64,000 bases of DNA from contig NC_068913.1 of the NCBI RefSeq assembly GCF_023091745.1, forward strand, positions 11,550,001 through 11,614,000, read 5' to 3'. The DNA comes from Budorcas taxicolor. Taxonomy: Eukaryota > Chordata > Mammalia > Artiodactyla > Bovidae. The first letter of the stretch is position 1, and each line of letters starts with the position of its first letter. Of the stretch, positions 11,454 to 23,386 are shown in pieces. A program made the translations under genes and the position numbers. The notes under the pieces were generated by a model. The model saw only the letters and a program-made list of their open reading frames with translations, searched no databases and was not told the DNA's origin.

Positions 11454-12014
11454 GTGTATATGTCAATCCCAGTTTCCCAATACGAATCTTCAGTAATTTT
11501 TAAGTTTGTAAAAGTTATAAAAGTTTACTACCAGAAAGTTTAAAAATTGCTGATTTGATCAATATAATTGGTTTCTCTTAGAAGGGATGTATTTGTCTCC
11601 ACCTTCTGCTTATCATTCTATTGATGAGTGTTTAAAGACCTGAAAAAAAAGGTGACTGTAAATTCTTTTTAAAAATTACTGTTTTTATGATTTGGCCATA
11701 TACTTTATACTTATAGTTTTACTTTATACTTTCAATTTCAGCCTAAAGTGTTTGTTTTTTCTTTTTTCTTAATTGTTTGGAGATCAATGATTGATAATTT
11801 CTTTATTAAAGCCTTTAACATCCTGTCCTAGAATCAGAAATTACTTTATTGCTCTCCCTTCCTAAGATTAGACAACTCTAATTTCTTTAATCTGTGTATC
11901 TTTTTTCAAAATTTATTTAGTGCAGAGAAAATCACAAATCATATTATTATTTTAATTGTTTAGTCAATTTTGTAATCAAATAACTTTTAACCCTATGTCA
12001 CTTAACACTTAAAC

Positions 12015-13421
12015 GCAAGAGAGTTCCAGGAAAATATCTATTTCTGCTTTATTGACTATGCCAAAGCCTTTGACTGTGTGGATCACCACAAACTATGGAA
12101 AATTCTGAAGGAGATGAGAATACAAGACCACCTGACCTGCCTCTTGAGAAATCTGTATGCAGGTCAGGAAGCAACAGTTAGAACTGGACATGGAACAACA
12201 GACTGGTTCCAAATAGGGAAAGTAGTACATCAAAGATGTATATTGTCACCCTGCTTATTTAACTTAAATGCAGAGTACATCGTGAGAAACGCTGGACTGG
12301 AGGAAGCACAAGCTGGAATCAAGATCGCTGGGAGAAATATCAATAACCTCAGGTATGCAGATGACACCACCTTTATGGCAGAAAGTGAAGAAGAACTAAA
12401 GAGCCTGTTGATGAAAGTGAAAGAGAAGAGTGAAAAAGGTGGTTTAAAGCTCAACATTCAGAAAATTAAGATCATGGCATCTGGTCCCATCACTTCATGG
12501 CAAATAGATGGGGAAATAGTGGAAACAGTGGCTGACTTTATTTTTCTGGGCTCCAAAATCACTGCAGATGGTGATTGCAGCCATGAAATTAAAAGACACT
12601 TACTCCTTAGAATAAAACTTACGACCAACCTGCTGTTGCTGCTGCTGCTAAGTCGCTTCAGTCGTGTCCAACTCTGTGCGACCCCATAGACGACAGCCCA
12701 CCAGGCTCCGCCGTCCCTGGGATTCTCCAGGCAAGAACCCTGGAGTGGGTTGCCATCTCCCTTTCCAATGCATGAAAGTGAAAAGTGAAAGGGAAGTCGC
12801 TCAGTTGTGTCCGACCCTCAGCGACCCCATGGACTGCAGCCTACCAGGCTCCTCCGTCCATGGAATTTTCCAGGCAAGAGTCCTGGAGTGAGTTGCCATT
12901 GCCTTCTCTGTCACCAACCTAGACAGCATATTAAAAAGCAGAGACATTACTTTGCCAACAAAGGTACGTCTAGTCAAGGATATGGTTTTTCCAGTAGTTG
13001 TGTATGGATGTGAGAGTTGGACTGTAAAGAAAGCTGAGCACTGAAGAATGGATGCTTTTGAACTGTGGTGTTGGAGAAGACTTGAGAGTCCCTTGGACTG
13101 CAAGGAGATCCAGCCCATCTATCCTAAAGGAGATCAGTTCTGAATATTCATTGGAAGGACTGATGCTAAAGCTGAAACTCCAATACTTTGGCCACCTGAT
13201 AAAAAGAACTGACTCATAGGAGAAAACCCTGGTACCGGGAAGATTGAAGGCGGGAGGAGAAGGGGACGACAGAGGATGAGATGGTTGGATGGCGTCACCA
13301 ACTCAATGGACATGAGTTTGAGTAAACTCCGGGAGTTGGTGATGGATAGGGAGGCCTGGCGTGCTGCAGTCATGGGGTCGCAAAGAGTCGGACATGACTG
13401 AGCGACTGAACTAAACTAATA
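12015..13421 (+). mobile_element. BovB LINE, 5'-truncated, RT region to 3' end, broken by a SINE
   Basis: Starts inside the reverse transcriptase domain ('CFIDYAKAFDCVDHHKLW'). It keeps the catalytic YADD codons (12354-12365) and the 'DGDCSHEIKRHLL' region, then is interrupted at 12632. The element resumes at 12921 with 'DSILKSRDITLPTK' and ends with the BovB terminus 'gagcgactgaactaaacta'. In-frame stops after the insertion show it is dead. Sense orientation to ANKIB1. Confidence 0.92.
12632..12912 (-). mobile_element. Bov-A2 SINE nested in BovB, 8-bp TSD
   Basis: Antisense dimer beginning 'gctgttgctgctgctgctaa' and ending 'gttgccattgccttctctg'. The repeated 'accaacct' at 12624-12631 and 12913-12920 is the target-site duplication. 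Removing the insert reunites the flanking BovB sequence. Confidence 0.93.
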
Positions 13422-14548
13422 CTGTGTCATGAATTCAATAGAATAAGGATAAATAGCACACATCAGCATTAAGTGAAATACCAGCTCTGTTTTAACTGTT
13501 TATGTTTTAGATAGCTTCAAATGTTTCACTGTGTTTAACTTTTCTAAACTCGTAACAAGTTGATGACCATTATTTTCTCATACTGCCTCATGTAACCTGG
13601 CATACCTGCTTGCTAGCTTCGGTATAGACTCTGACTAAGCTTGGCTAGATTCCTAACACATGACATATATGGGTGGACAAAGAAGTATACCTAGCCAAGG
13701 ACAATATAGTTTAGTAGCCATAAAGTAAACTGTAATACGGCCTTGATTTAATCCCCATTTCCTTTAGCTTTATGGTACCTGCAACAGCAGGCACAACTTT
13801 CCCCTCTTCTTAGACTTAATAATATGGTAAAAGAAGGGCAGTTTACAGTTTAAGAGCTAGTTTGCATCTGTATCTCTCTGAATCTAAATGCTATGTGTTT
13901 ACATTATACCGTACCACAGTGCTTCTTTCCTGGGAAACTGAATCCATATTCATGAATAGTTACTATTTGATGTAGCAAAAGCACTGTCTAGACTTTGGAG
14001 TCCACATGTTCTAGTTTGGATAGGCATGTATAAAATGGGAAATTAGAGTGCTTGTTCCTTAGGGTTTATAGGATAATTTCTTGGGCTTCCTAGAATATGA
14101 AAGGGGCCTGTCTTTTGGTATGAATAAAATATAAAATCTTTATTAGAGCATGTGTTTGTCAGAGCATATGTTAATATCAAGCTTTGAGAATTAAAATAGA
14201 GTTTCCAGTTTTGGGGGGGGGGGTTTGATTCTTGTATTTCAGGAGTTATTAAATTCTTACAAATGGATTGAAATTCAGTTCTCTCTTAAGCTTCCTTGCT
14301 GTGCAAACACTGTAAGGGCAGGTACTTAATCTGTTTTCTTAACAATATGCCTAACCTCTATAATACAATTACAGGTACTCAAAAATAATGTTGCATGAAA
14401 GGTAAAATGTAAAGGGAACTGAAAGTATATCTTAGTAACTACTGGAATAATAGTGTTATGACAAGAAATTGAGGCTGTAATAGAGAAGACGGTTATTTTG
14501 AGGGGAGCTCAACTGAATATGAGATAATGATGGAATGTGCAAGAGAAA

Positions 14549-14727
14549 TGGACCTTAGACTCTTTGTGACCCCCATGGACTGTACAGTCCATGTAATTCT
14601 CCAGGCCAGAGTATTGGAGTGAGTAGCCTTTCCCTTCTCCAGGAAATCTTCCCAACACAGGGATAAAAGCCAGGTCTCCTACATTGCAGGCAGATTCTTT
14701 TACCAGCTGAGCCACCAGGGAAACCCA
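14549..14727 (-). mobile_element. Bov-tA SINE
   Basis: Antisense: 'gactctttgtgacccccatgg...ggagtgagtagcctttcccttctccagg' then the tRNA-head 'ggcagattcttttaccagctgagccaccagggaaa'. The first third of the Bov-A part is missing. Confidence 0.88.
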
Positions 14728-16329
14728 TAAAAATTTAGAATATGGCATCAAGGTCAGGGTAGTAGTCAGGGTGATAGCGCATTAAGAATTATCACTGAAA
14801 TAATAGTAGAAGCCCTTTGAGAAAAACCATGATTCTGCTGCCACTGTCTGTCATTTGGGTTCCAATAAAAGTTAACAGTTTACAAAGTGTATGCATAGAA
14901 ACCACCAAAAGATAAGTGACTTTAAGAATGGATTTGCTCTCTGGAAGGAAGGAAGATGTCCAGAGAAGAAAATAGACTCAGAAAGTGAGTTTGCTTCCAT
15001 TAAGGAGATAGGAAGGTAGAGCCATCATCATAGGTAAAAGAGAGGTGGTTCTGAAAAAAAGTAAGAGATCTGTTAAAAAGATGGGTAGTTATGGAAACTG
15101 AGGTAATAAAGAGATCAGGATATAAATGAATTATTAGCAGTTTCAGGTTAAAACAAGAATTGAGGATAAGAACTTAACTCTTAGGAAATTCCTGATGATG
15201 TGAACGAGTGCAGTTTTAGTACAGTGACCAGAATAGGGTCATATTGAAGTGGAGAGTAAATGTAGATTTATAGATTGCAGTTATAAATTGACTGTTTGAC
15301 AGTGAACACTGAAAGAATCTAGACAAACAGATGACTTTCGATGGGTTATTAAGGTCAAATGAAAGGAATTTTTTTTCCAAGTTAATGTTTCCCTTACCCT
15401 ACCTCCCTACCAGTTATCTCCTATCCTGGTCCAAGAATTAACCGTGTATGTAAACACTTCATAATTACTGGCATAGTTATAAGAGGGGCCTATCTAAAAC
15501 TTACATGTCAGTTACAAATTTGTAATTCTATTTATTCATTCATGTAAGTTAAAGAAGACTCTACTTTTGAATTTAAGCATATAATATAAAAGTAGTAATG
15601 TAAATCAATAAAATTAGAATATCTAACTTGACAGTTTTAGTACAAAATGTTTATGCAGGTACAGTACTATATCTAATAAATTTGAGAATCTTTCCTGAAT
15701 ATATGTAATTAAGCTCTTTTAATATTTTAAATTCAGAGTAATAAGCTTGCTTTGGTTTGATTAATCAGAGTCTGGCATATTGAGTATAAGAATGTTTGCA
15801 AAATTATCCCATTATCTCGTCCCTCTTTTGGTGAGGATGTAGGATTGTTTAATGAAAGAGTTGGTCTCCATATCAGCTGCCATCCTTCCAACTTGTATTA
15901 GATTCCATGGTGATGAGAACCTGAGGGCTCCTGAACAAACTAAAAGAGAAAACACGTGATATATTGGAAATAGGGATAGGAAGAGCTAAATCTATGTTGT
16001 TGTACAGAGTCGTATGGAATCTGAATTAATTTTAATAATTTACTTCTAAATTAAATTTTTAAGAAAATGAAATCTTTTTATTGTTAATAATGGCTCTTGG
16101 AAGAGATTTTAATCTTGAACACATTTTTAGAGTAGTGTTTAAAATTTTGGTTATTCACTGTAATTCAGCCATTATAAATACAGGGAAATATCACTGAAAA
16201 TTTTATCATCAGTTGTTGACTTAGGAAAAATATATTTTTCCTTTTTTCATAAACTGTGAAGCAACATTATGGTTATATAAATAAACTACTCACATTCCTG
16301 CCTCCCTTAAACAACTCTTAGAATCATTC

Positions 16330-16575
16330 CATGTCCCCTCTGATTTTTGCTATAAATAGTCTTATATAGACTTGTTAATGACTTTATAATTTTCTATTGT
16401 GCAGAAATACTGTGACATATTTCCCAGTTTTCCTATAACCAGACATTTGAGTGATTACAAATTTTTCTGTTAAAAATAGCAGTTCTTTTGAATATTATTA
16501 TTATCATACATTTTTATTCTTTGTTTCCTTTAGGATAAATCTCAGGAGTAGGTTTACTTGGTCAAAGAATAGAAG
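16330..16575 (-). repeat. Old L1 (L1M-type) fragment
   Basis: Weak antisense L1 3' phrases: 'tttcctataaccagacatttgagtgattaca', 'tttcctttaggataaatctcaggagtaggtttacttggtcaaag'. Boundaries uncertain. Confidence 0.6.
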
Positions 16576-16664
16576 CCATGTATTAGTTGGTTTTATGTAT
16601 ATAATATATATATTAGCTGTATATTTATATTGGTTACATATGTAGTATATTTTATATATTAGCT

Positions 16665-16765
16665 ATTTTGTGCAAGATCACACACCTAGAAAGTGACAGA
16701 ACTGGGACTACAGCCAGGTGGTCTGTACTGGTCAGTAGGTACTATGTTCTTGACCAGTCTGCTGT
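16665..16765 (-). repeat. MIR SINE fragment
   Basis: 'tgcaagatcacacacctagaaagtgacagaactgggactacagccagg' matches the antisense 3' part of MIR ('ggtcacacagctagtaagtggcagagc'). Confidence 0.75.
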
Positions 16766-16941
16766 GCTACCGGCTTGTAAGATCTAGAATTCTGTCTTAA
16801 TGTATTCCCAATGCCACATCACTAATCTTCGTCATAAAAGTAATACACAGAGTAGTTCATCTATCAGAATTAGAGCAAGTCTCCCCTCTGTGTTTGATAC
16901 TATATTGGGAATTCAAGAAAGAACAGGATATAGACCTTGCC

Positions 16942-17942
16942 TTCAGTTCAGTTCAGTCATTCAGTCGTGTCTGACTCTTTGCGACCCCATGAATCGCAGC
17001 ACGCCAGGCCTCCCCGTCCATCACCAATTCCCGGAGTTCACTCAAACTCACATCCATCAAGTCGGTGATGCCATCCAGCCATCTCATCCTCTGTCATCCC
17101 CTTTTCCTCCTGCCCCCAATCCTTCCGAGCATCAGAGTCTTTTCCAATGAGTCAGCTCTTCGCATGAGGTGGCCAAAGTACTGGAATTTCAGCTTTCATT
17201 CCTTCCAAAGAACACCCAAGGCTGATCTCCTTCAGAATGGACTGGTTGGATCTCCTTGCAGTCCAAGGGACTCTCAAGAGTCTTCTCCAACACCACAGTT
17301 CAAAAGCATCAATTCTTCAGCTCTCAGCTTTCTTCACAGTCCAACTCTCACATCCATACATGACCACTGGAAAAACCATAGCCTTGACTAGACGGACCTT
17401 TGTTGGCAAAATAATGTCTCTGCTTTTCAGTATGCTATCTAGGTTGGTCATAACTTTTCTTCCAAGGAGTAAGCGTCTGTTAATTTCATGGCTGCAGTCA
17501 CCATCTGCAGTGATTTTGGAGCCCCCCAAAATAAAGTCTGACACATTCCACTGTTTCCCCATCTATTTGCCATGAAGTGATGGGACCAGATGCCATGATC
17601 TTAGTTTTCTGAATGTTGAGCTTTAAGCCAACTTTTTCACTCTCCTCTTTCATTTTCATCAAGAGGCTTTTTAGTTCTGCTTCACTTTCTGCCATAAGGG
17701 TGGTGTCATCTGCATATCTGAGGTGATTGATATTTCTCCCAGCAATCTTGATTCCAGCTTGTGCTTCTTCCAGCCCAGCGTTTCTCATGATGCACTCTGC
17801 ATATAAGTTAAGCAGGGTGACAATATAGAGCCTTGATGTACTCCTTTTCCTATTTGGAACCAGTCTTTTGTTCCATGTCCAGTTCTAACTGTTGCTTCCT
17901 GACCTGCATATAGGTTTCTCAAGAGGCAGGTCAGGTGGTCTG
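16942..17942 (-). mobile_element. BovB LINE, 5'-truncated, about 1.0 kb
   Basis: Begins with the terminal 'ttcagttcagttcag' and covers the 3' end back into the RT domain. The YADD codons lie at 17705-17716 (reverse) and nearby frames read 'NAGLEEAQAGIKIAGRNINH' and 'DYFGGSKITADGDCSHEINR'-like segments separated by a frame change. Truncated after 'ggtcaggtggtctggta'. It is inverted relative to the BovB at 12015-13421, 3.5 kb away. Confidence 0.92.
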
Positions 17943-18540
17943 GTAAGGCTATAAACCAAGTGGGAGAAAGGAACAGATATGTAAGAAAGTAACTGTGATA
18001 CGATGTAATGAATTACATAACTAGGATGTTATAGGAAGACAAAGAAGGGAATGATCAGTGAAACTGGAGGAGGGAGCTTAGTGTAAAGAGCCTTCTAAGT
18101 AGGGTTGGGTTTGTTCAGATGGCTAGGTCAGATCCTTGGAAACCAGACAGAGTAAGCAATAAAGAGCCTACCCATGTACTGAGGGAGTCACAAGGCCATA
18201 AAGGCTCTGTAGGACTTTAGAGAAAATGGGGTTTTCTGAGCAAATTTTATTAGAGCTTGAGACCTGAGCTTCAAAGGCAAGCTTTGAAAGTTAAACTTGG
18301 ACTGAGTAGAGACTGAGAACTCCAGGAGATACCAGAGATACTTACTTCTCAGGATATACTTGTTTAACATTTGACTTGGGGGTAAGGAGTAGATGAGACA
18401 TGAGACCATTCCTACATTCCCTGAATTGTCAGACTCAGAGATGACAATCTTATCTTTTGCCCAGAAACATATATTTTACATTGCAAAGCATGAGAACCCA
18501 AGATCTTCCGTAGAAGAGTGTTCATACTCAGGGATAGTTT

Positions 18541-18612
18541 CCCCCTCCACACAACCCACCCCCATCCCAACCCCCCCCCCCCCCACCACCACCAGCACCC
18601 CCACCACCCCCT
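18541..18612. repeat. C-rich low-complexity tract
   Basis: A stretch of mostly C with short A, T and G interruptions (runs of up to 15 C, then CCACCACCACC). The opposite strand has several G runs, compatible with G-quadruplex formation. Proline- and glycine-rich open frames here are artefacts of composition. Confidence 0.9.
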
Positions 18613-18689
18613 TCTCTTCACATCTTCCCTGGTCTCCAGAGGGAAGGAGATCTAGTACACAGGCTTCCCAGAGTCTTATATTAGGGCTC

Positions 18690-19160
18690 ATTCCTATTGT
18701 TGCTATAACAAATTACCACAAACTTGGTGACTAAAAACAACACAAATGTATTATCTTAAAACTCTGGAGATAGAAATCTGAAATGGTTCCACTGAATTAA
18801 ACTCAAAGTGTTGGCAGAGTTATATTCCTTCTGCATGCTCTTGGGTAGAATCCCTTACCTTACCTTTTCCAGTTTCTAAAAGCTGCCTGCACTTCTTGGC
18901 TTGTGGCCCCTTCCACCATTTTTAAAGACAGCAGCATAGCATCTTCCAGTATGTCTCTAATTCTGACCCTCCTGTCTTTCCCTTCTAAGGATTTGTGATT
19001 ACATTGGGCCCACCTGGATACTAGGATACTTTCCCAGTGTCAAGAACCTTAACTTAATCATATCTGTGAAGTCCCTTTTACTGTATAAGGTAACATATTC
19101 ACAGGTCCTGGGGATTAGGACATAGACCTCTTTGGGGTGGGGATACTAGTCTGCCTGTCA
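18690..19160 (-). repeat. ERVL-MaLR type LTR (MLT1-like), diverged
   Basis: Antisense phrases of a MaLR LTR in order: 'ttgctataacaaattaccacaaacttggtgac', 'acaaatgtattatcttaaaactctggag', 'catggatt...gggcccacctggat' region, 'aacttaatcatatctgtgaagtccc', 'caggtcctggggattaggac'. No internal retroviral genes are attached, so it is a solitary, non-coding remnant. Confidence 0.7.
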
Positions 19161-20254
19161 TATTGCTCCGCAGTGCGGACCCCAGTACATGTGCTATATG
19201 ATGTCTGATCTGGCTTAGGTTGCGTTACCCCAGTGGTAGGAGTTGGGGTGTGAGTGACTAGTTCCTATAATATTTCATTTGTTCCCGCATCAGAAACTTC
19301 ATGTTTTACTTTCAAAATGGCTCAAGTGAATGTGGACCCTAGAAGCCTAATAGGCTAGTTTTGAAGAGCTGTATTGCTGAGCTGTCTAGAATCTTGAAGG
19401 ATAAAAGCAGGAGATACCCAGAGTTGTTCTAAAAATTGGAAACCACCTTTAAGACATCTTACTCCGCCTTTTTCCTCATAAGAGCTCTCTAGCTTGGCTC
19501 ATTTATTCAAGTTGAAGAGCTCATCCTGGTTCCTTCCTGGTCAGGGTTTTGTCTTTGTTTTTTCTTGTTCTAAACTAGAACTAACCTAAAAACAACCCAG
19601 ATGTAACTAGGGTTTAGCGTTTGACTCTTTTGCTCCCTTCCCATTGCTATTCTGCCCTTAGACATAGGAATGCAAGTGATACCAGCCCTCCATAGTAAAT
19701 TGACTCATCTTTGCATATGGGACTGTATGCCCGTTTCATAGTATATTTGTGTTTTTTAGTACAGGCTGACTGAATTATACTAGGTTTTATCCAACTCATT
19801 TCCTATTATGGCCACTGAATTGGCTCAAATGTTAATCCACTGAGCCTAGCCCAAAAGATGTAGTGGATGGTAGGCACAGTTCTTAGATCTGGATCTGATA
19901 GAAGTTAAGGCAGCTCACCTATTATCATCAGTAAGGTCTACCACCTTGAAATTAGATCGTGGTCTTCCAGAACTCACCTAGCTTATTGCCTTAAGAAGGT
20001 ATTACATTGTATAAATATATGCCTTATTCTTTCAAAGGCTGTGGAAAACTCAGATAAATTTTTCTTAGATTTAACATTTACTTCCAGACTTATGCATTGC
20101 TTGCTTCTCCTATATTGTCAGCATCCTTCCTAAGTAAATATGTACTCAAGAGAAATAAAATATAGCAGAGCAATAACAAATAAATTGCTGGGATATGTTT
20201 AATAATGTACCTAAGACATTTATGTTAATTGACATACTAGTCCGTTATGTGGCC

Positions 20255-20345
20255 CTTTGCTTCCTTTCCTTCTTCCTCCTTTTCCTTTTCTCTGTCCTTT
20301 TCCTTACCTTTCTTTTTTCTTCCTATGCCTTTTTCTCTTTTATTA
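20255..20345. repeat. Pyrimidine-rich tract
   Basis: About 90 bases almost purely C and T on the + strand. An 86-codon hydrophobic open frame (20195-20455) is just this tract read in one frame. Confidence 0.8.
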
Positions 20346-20428
20346 GTAAATACTATAATGATAGTCAACTTTGGTTTCTTAGTATTATTGTTCTGGAATC
20401 AGGTTTTTTTATAATTGTAAGAATTAGT

Positions 20429-20743
20429 GGGGCTTCCCTGGTGGCTCAGTGGTAAAGAATCCACCTCCTAATGCAGAAGACATGGGTTTGATCCCTGGTC
20501 TGGGAAGATCCCACATGGCACGGAACAACTAAGCCCGTATGCCACAGCTGCTGAGCGCATACTCTGTTAGAGTCTGGGAGCTGCAACTGCTGAGCCCATG
20601 TGCCGCAGCTCCTGAAGCCCTCGTGCAGGGGAAGCCCCTGCAGTGAGACGCCTGTGTACTGCTGTTAGAGAGGAGCCCTCACTCTGCGAGACTAGAGGAA
20701 AGCCCGCACAGCAGGGAAGACCCAGCACAACCAAACAAAAAAA
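20429..20743 (+). mobile_element. CHR-type tRNA-derived SINE with TSD
   Basis: Head 'ggggcttccctggtggctca', then the CHR body 'aacaactaagcccgtatgcc', 'gctgctgagcgcat', 'ggagctgcaactgctgagcccatg', and tail 'aagacccagcacaaccaaac' plus poly-A. 'aattagt' at 20422-20428 and 20744-20750 is a short target-site duplication. It ends only 130 bp before ANKIB1 coding exon 2. Confidence 0.9.
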
Positions 20744-20880
20744 AATTAGTCATTCAGCCTATTGTGAAACAGTGCTTCAGTAGAAACTGGATCAGCAGCT
20801 TAGAAGCAGAGCTTTAAATGTATCTCCTGTGTATTATTTCCAGGGAGGAAAAACCTGATTTTCACTCTTTACCATTTTAG

Positions 20881-21181
20881 GACCTTTCTTTTTGGTAGAG
20901 ATGGAAATCCAAATAAACGGAATGTGCACAATGAAACATCTATGCACTTGTTGTGTATGGGACCTCAAATTATGATCTCAGAAGGCGCCCTTCATCCTCG
21001 CTTAGCACGCCCTGCGGAAGATGATTTTAGAAGAGCGGATTGTCTACAGATGATTTTAAGATGGAAAGGAGCAAAACTTGACCAAGGCGAATATGAGAGA
21101 GCAGCTATTGACGCTGTTGATAACAAAAAGAACACACCCCTGCACTATGCTGCTGCCTCAGGGATGAAAACCTGCGTAGAG
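20881..21181 (+). CDS. ANKIB1: ANKIB1 second coding exon (residues 63-163, ankyrin repeats)
   Basis: The acceptor is 'accattttag' and the donor 'gtagag|gtaaac'. One base completes Gly63 and 100 codons follow, ending exactly after Glu163 (phase 0). Visible features are an ankyrin-like helix with TSMHLLC at about 82-88, a charged stretch DDFRRADCLQMILRWKGA, and another canonical ankyrin start NTPLHYAAASG at 147-157. Ankyrin repeats are protein-binding surfaces and probably recruit substrates or regulators. The exon is free of stops, unlike the repeats around it. The frame also runs on past the donor for 22 codons before meeting a stop, so intron retention would truncate the protein. Confidence 0.97.
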
Positions 21182-21576
21182 GTAAACCTTTGGTGTGCCT
21201 GTTTGTTTGTTTTAGCATTCTGCATGGTGAAATCCGTGTCTCGGTAACGTGTGATAATCAGTGTTTGTTTTACTTAGTTAATTTGACTAGTCATTTCTGT
21301 CTCTTGTGGTTCTAAAAGAACTGGAAGCCCTTGTTTTAGGGAAAACAAACCCACAAACATTCATCCTTGGAAATAAAATGAAATCAGAAGCAATTTAAAA
21401 TTGACTGACATCCCTGAATGTGGCAGTCATCATACAAACACTCTTATTGAGAGTAATACTTTTGGTATCAAAAGTTTCACTTAACGCCAATTTATAGAAT
21501 GTATACATATGGCAAATCTTGACAAGTGGGACCTTTACCTATATTATCTAGAAGTGATCAGTTCCCTAAGCATATG

Positions 21577-21795
21577 AGCTTCGCAGGTGGCTCAGCAGTA
21601 AAAGAATCCGCCTGCAGTGAAGGAGAACTGGGTTCGATCCCTGGGCAGGAAGATCCCCCTGGAGAAGGAAAGGGCCAACCAACTCTGGTATTCTTGCCTG
21701 GGAAATCGCATGGACAAAAGAGGCTATAGTCTGACAGGCTATAGTCCATGGAGTTGCAGAGTTGGACACAACTTATTGGCTAAGAAGCAGCAGGG
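21577..21795 (+). mobile_element. Bov-tA SINE
   Basis: Sense: head 'gagcttcgcaggtggctcag' with a tRNA B-box-like 'ggttcgatccctggg', then 'ggagaaggaaagggccaacc' and 'gagttggacacaacttattggc'. It contains a small internal duplication of 'ctatagtc'. Confidence 0.9.
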
Positions 21796-22523
21796 ATAAA
21801 TATTAATGAATCTATTTATTGGGGCTTTAAACAATTTTATATATTAAAATGTGCCGGGGTTTTTTTGTGTAATTTGGACTAAAGTACCTGAGTACTTTGT
21901 ATTTGAATTTTTCCATCAATGTTTTTCATCTATATATCTAACAACAAGCTTAGATAAAATCAGCCATATAGTATAGGATCTTAACTAAGCTAAGAAATCA
22001 TTATTCTTTATACTGTCGTCGCTGCTATACAGCTATATTCTCTCAGCTATATACATGTCAGTCCATATATAACTCTTAGACTTTGTTTTGCATAAATGTA
22101 TTTAAGTTTCAGTGGGCAGCATTATAAACTGAATCAGAGTGTCCATTTACCAGAAATGTATGACTTGATCAGAAAAGTGGTTTTCCAGATTAAATATATG
22201 TTAATAAGATTAAAATATACATCCGAAAATTTAGTATTTCCATAATATTATTCATGTGTATAAACTTATACTTCTAAATTGATAAATATACAAAAAAAGT
22301 GAAGGTTCTCCATTTTCTTACTCATGTTAAAAGGTTATGGCCATTTATGTGACTTCTTCAGTGTATCTGGAGTGTCAGTTGTTCTCAACTTCTGGAAGCC
22401 TTCTGATCTGATCTTGTGTTTTTTGCTCTTATTTGTGATACTTACTGATCTTTTAGAATATTAGTCATTTCAGCTCTTGGAATTGTGTCACCTTTGCCCA
22501 CTACTTAGCTAGTGACAGTCATT

Positions 22524-22748
22524 TAGTTGGTTGGTTTAGTCACTAAGTCGTGTCTAAACCAACCAGTCGTGTCTTGCGACCCCAAGGGTTGTAGCCTGCC
22601 AGGCTCCTCTGCCCATGGGATTCTCCAGGTAAGAACACTGGAGTGGGTTGCCATTTCCTTCTCCAGGGGATCTTCCAAACCGAGGAATCGAACCAGGGTC
22701 TCCTGCATTGCAGGCAGATTCTTTACCAACTGAGCTATGAGGGAAGTC
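22524..22748 (-). mobile_element. Bov-tA SINE with duplicated edge
   Basis: Antisense Bov-tA ending in the tRNA head 'ctttaccaactgagctatgagggaa'. At its start 'agtcgtgtct' occurs twice within 30 bases (about 22547 and 22565), a small internal duplication. Confidence 0.9.
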
Positions 22749-23120
22749 CAGTGATGGTCATTAACTTAAAACTAATCTTAAGCTTTGCTTTCTAACATTG
22801 ATTCTCAGTGTGGTAGAAGGATATCCTAGGATTTAGCATGGAATGAGGCTATTGACAGAATTCCTGAGGCTTTTACACAATTTTTTTTAATATGTTGTTC
22901 TGCGCCCACCTCTTATGAACGAATCGCTGCTATGGTGGCTTGTTCTTGACAGGACTGCATCAGCATCATATTAATAATTTTCAAGTGAGCTAGAGTAGAA
23001 AATAGCTTGTTCTTGATAGTAATATTACTTTTAAATTGCTGCTTTATATCTTGCTTCCAAAAATTCTCTATAAGCATTGCTTTAGTAGTTGTTGATTTTG
23101 AAGAAAGTTTACAGTGATGG

Positions 23121-23386
23121 TGGAGAAGGCAATGGCACCCCACTCCAGTACTCTTGCCTGGAAAATCCCATGGACGGAGGAGCCTGGTGGGCTGCAGTCC
23201 ATGGGGTTGCTAAGAGTTGGACACGACTGAGCGACTTCACTTTCACTTTTCACTTTGATCCATTGGAGAAGGAAATGGCAACCCACTCCAGTGTTCTTGC
23301 CTGCAAATTCCCAGGGACGGGGGAGCCTGGTGGGCTGCCGTCTGTGGGGTCACACAGAGTCGGACACGACTGAAGTGACTTAGCAG
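23121..23386 (+). mobile_element. Bov-A2 dimeric SINE with 12-bp TSD
   Basis: Two Bov-A monomers in sense orientation, from 'tggagaaggcaatggcaccc' to 'actgaagtgacttagcag'. 'ttacagtgatgg' flanks it at 23109-23120 and 23387-23398. The perfect duplication points to a fairly recent insertion. Confidence 0.95.

Larger units (their letters stand above)
4891..20880 (+). other. ANKIB1: ANKIB1 intron 2 (15,990 bp, phase 2)
   Basis: The largest intron seen. It is rich in repeats, listed separately. Stretches where I find neither gene nor recognisable repeat: 4891-5830, 6011-6590, 7870-8250, 8800-9560, 10200-10420, 10470-10900, 11460-12010, 13425-14545, 14730-16330, 17945-18540 and 19165-20250. All are AT-rich and without long open frames. 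Confidence 0.85.

Noticed and set aside
11303..11503. Open frame with a polyglutamine run
   Set aside because: Produced by the (CAG)9 tail of a Bov-A2 SINE; no transcript or conserved protein features.
12078..12689. 203-codon open frame resembling a reverse transcriptase
   Set aside because: It is the RT region of a truncated BovB, running at its end into a nested Bov-A2; not a host gene.
18393..18734. Proline-rich (and, on the other strand, glycine-rich) open frames
   Set aside because: Translation of a C-rich low-complexity tract.
18690..19160. Possible endogenous retrovirus
   Set aside because: Only a worn solitary MaLR-type LTR; no gag, pol or env sequence is attached.
20195..20455. 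86-codon very hydrophobic frame resembling a membrane protein
   Set aside because: Translation of a pyrimidine-rich tract; ends in a CHR SINE.
20881..21247. Longer version of coding exon 2 running past 21181
   Set aside because: A good donor GTAAAC at 21182 joins in frame to the exon at 34111 and restores the ankyrin repeat; the extra 22 codons are intronic.
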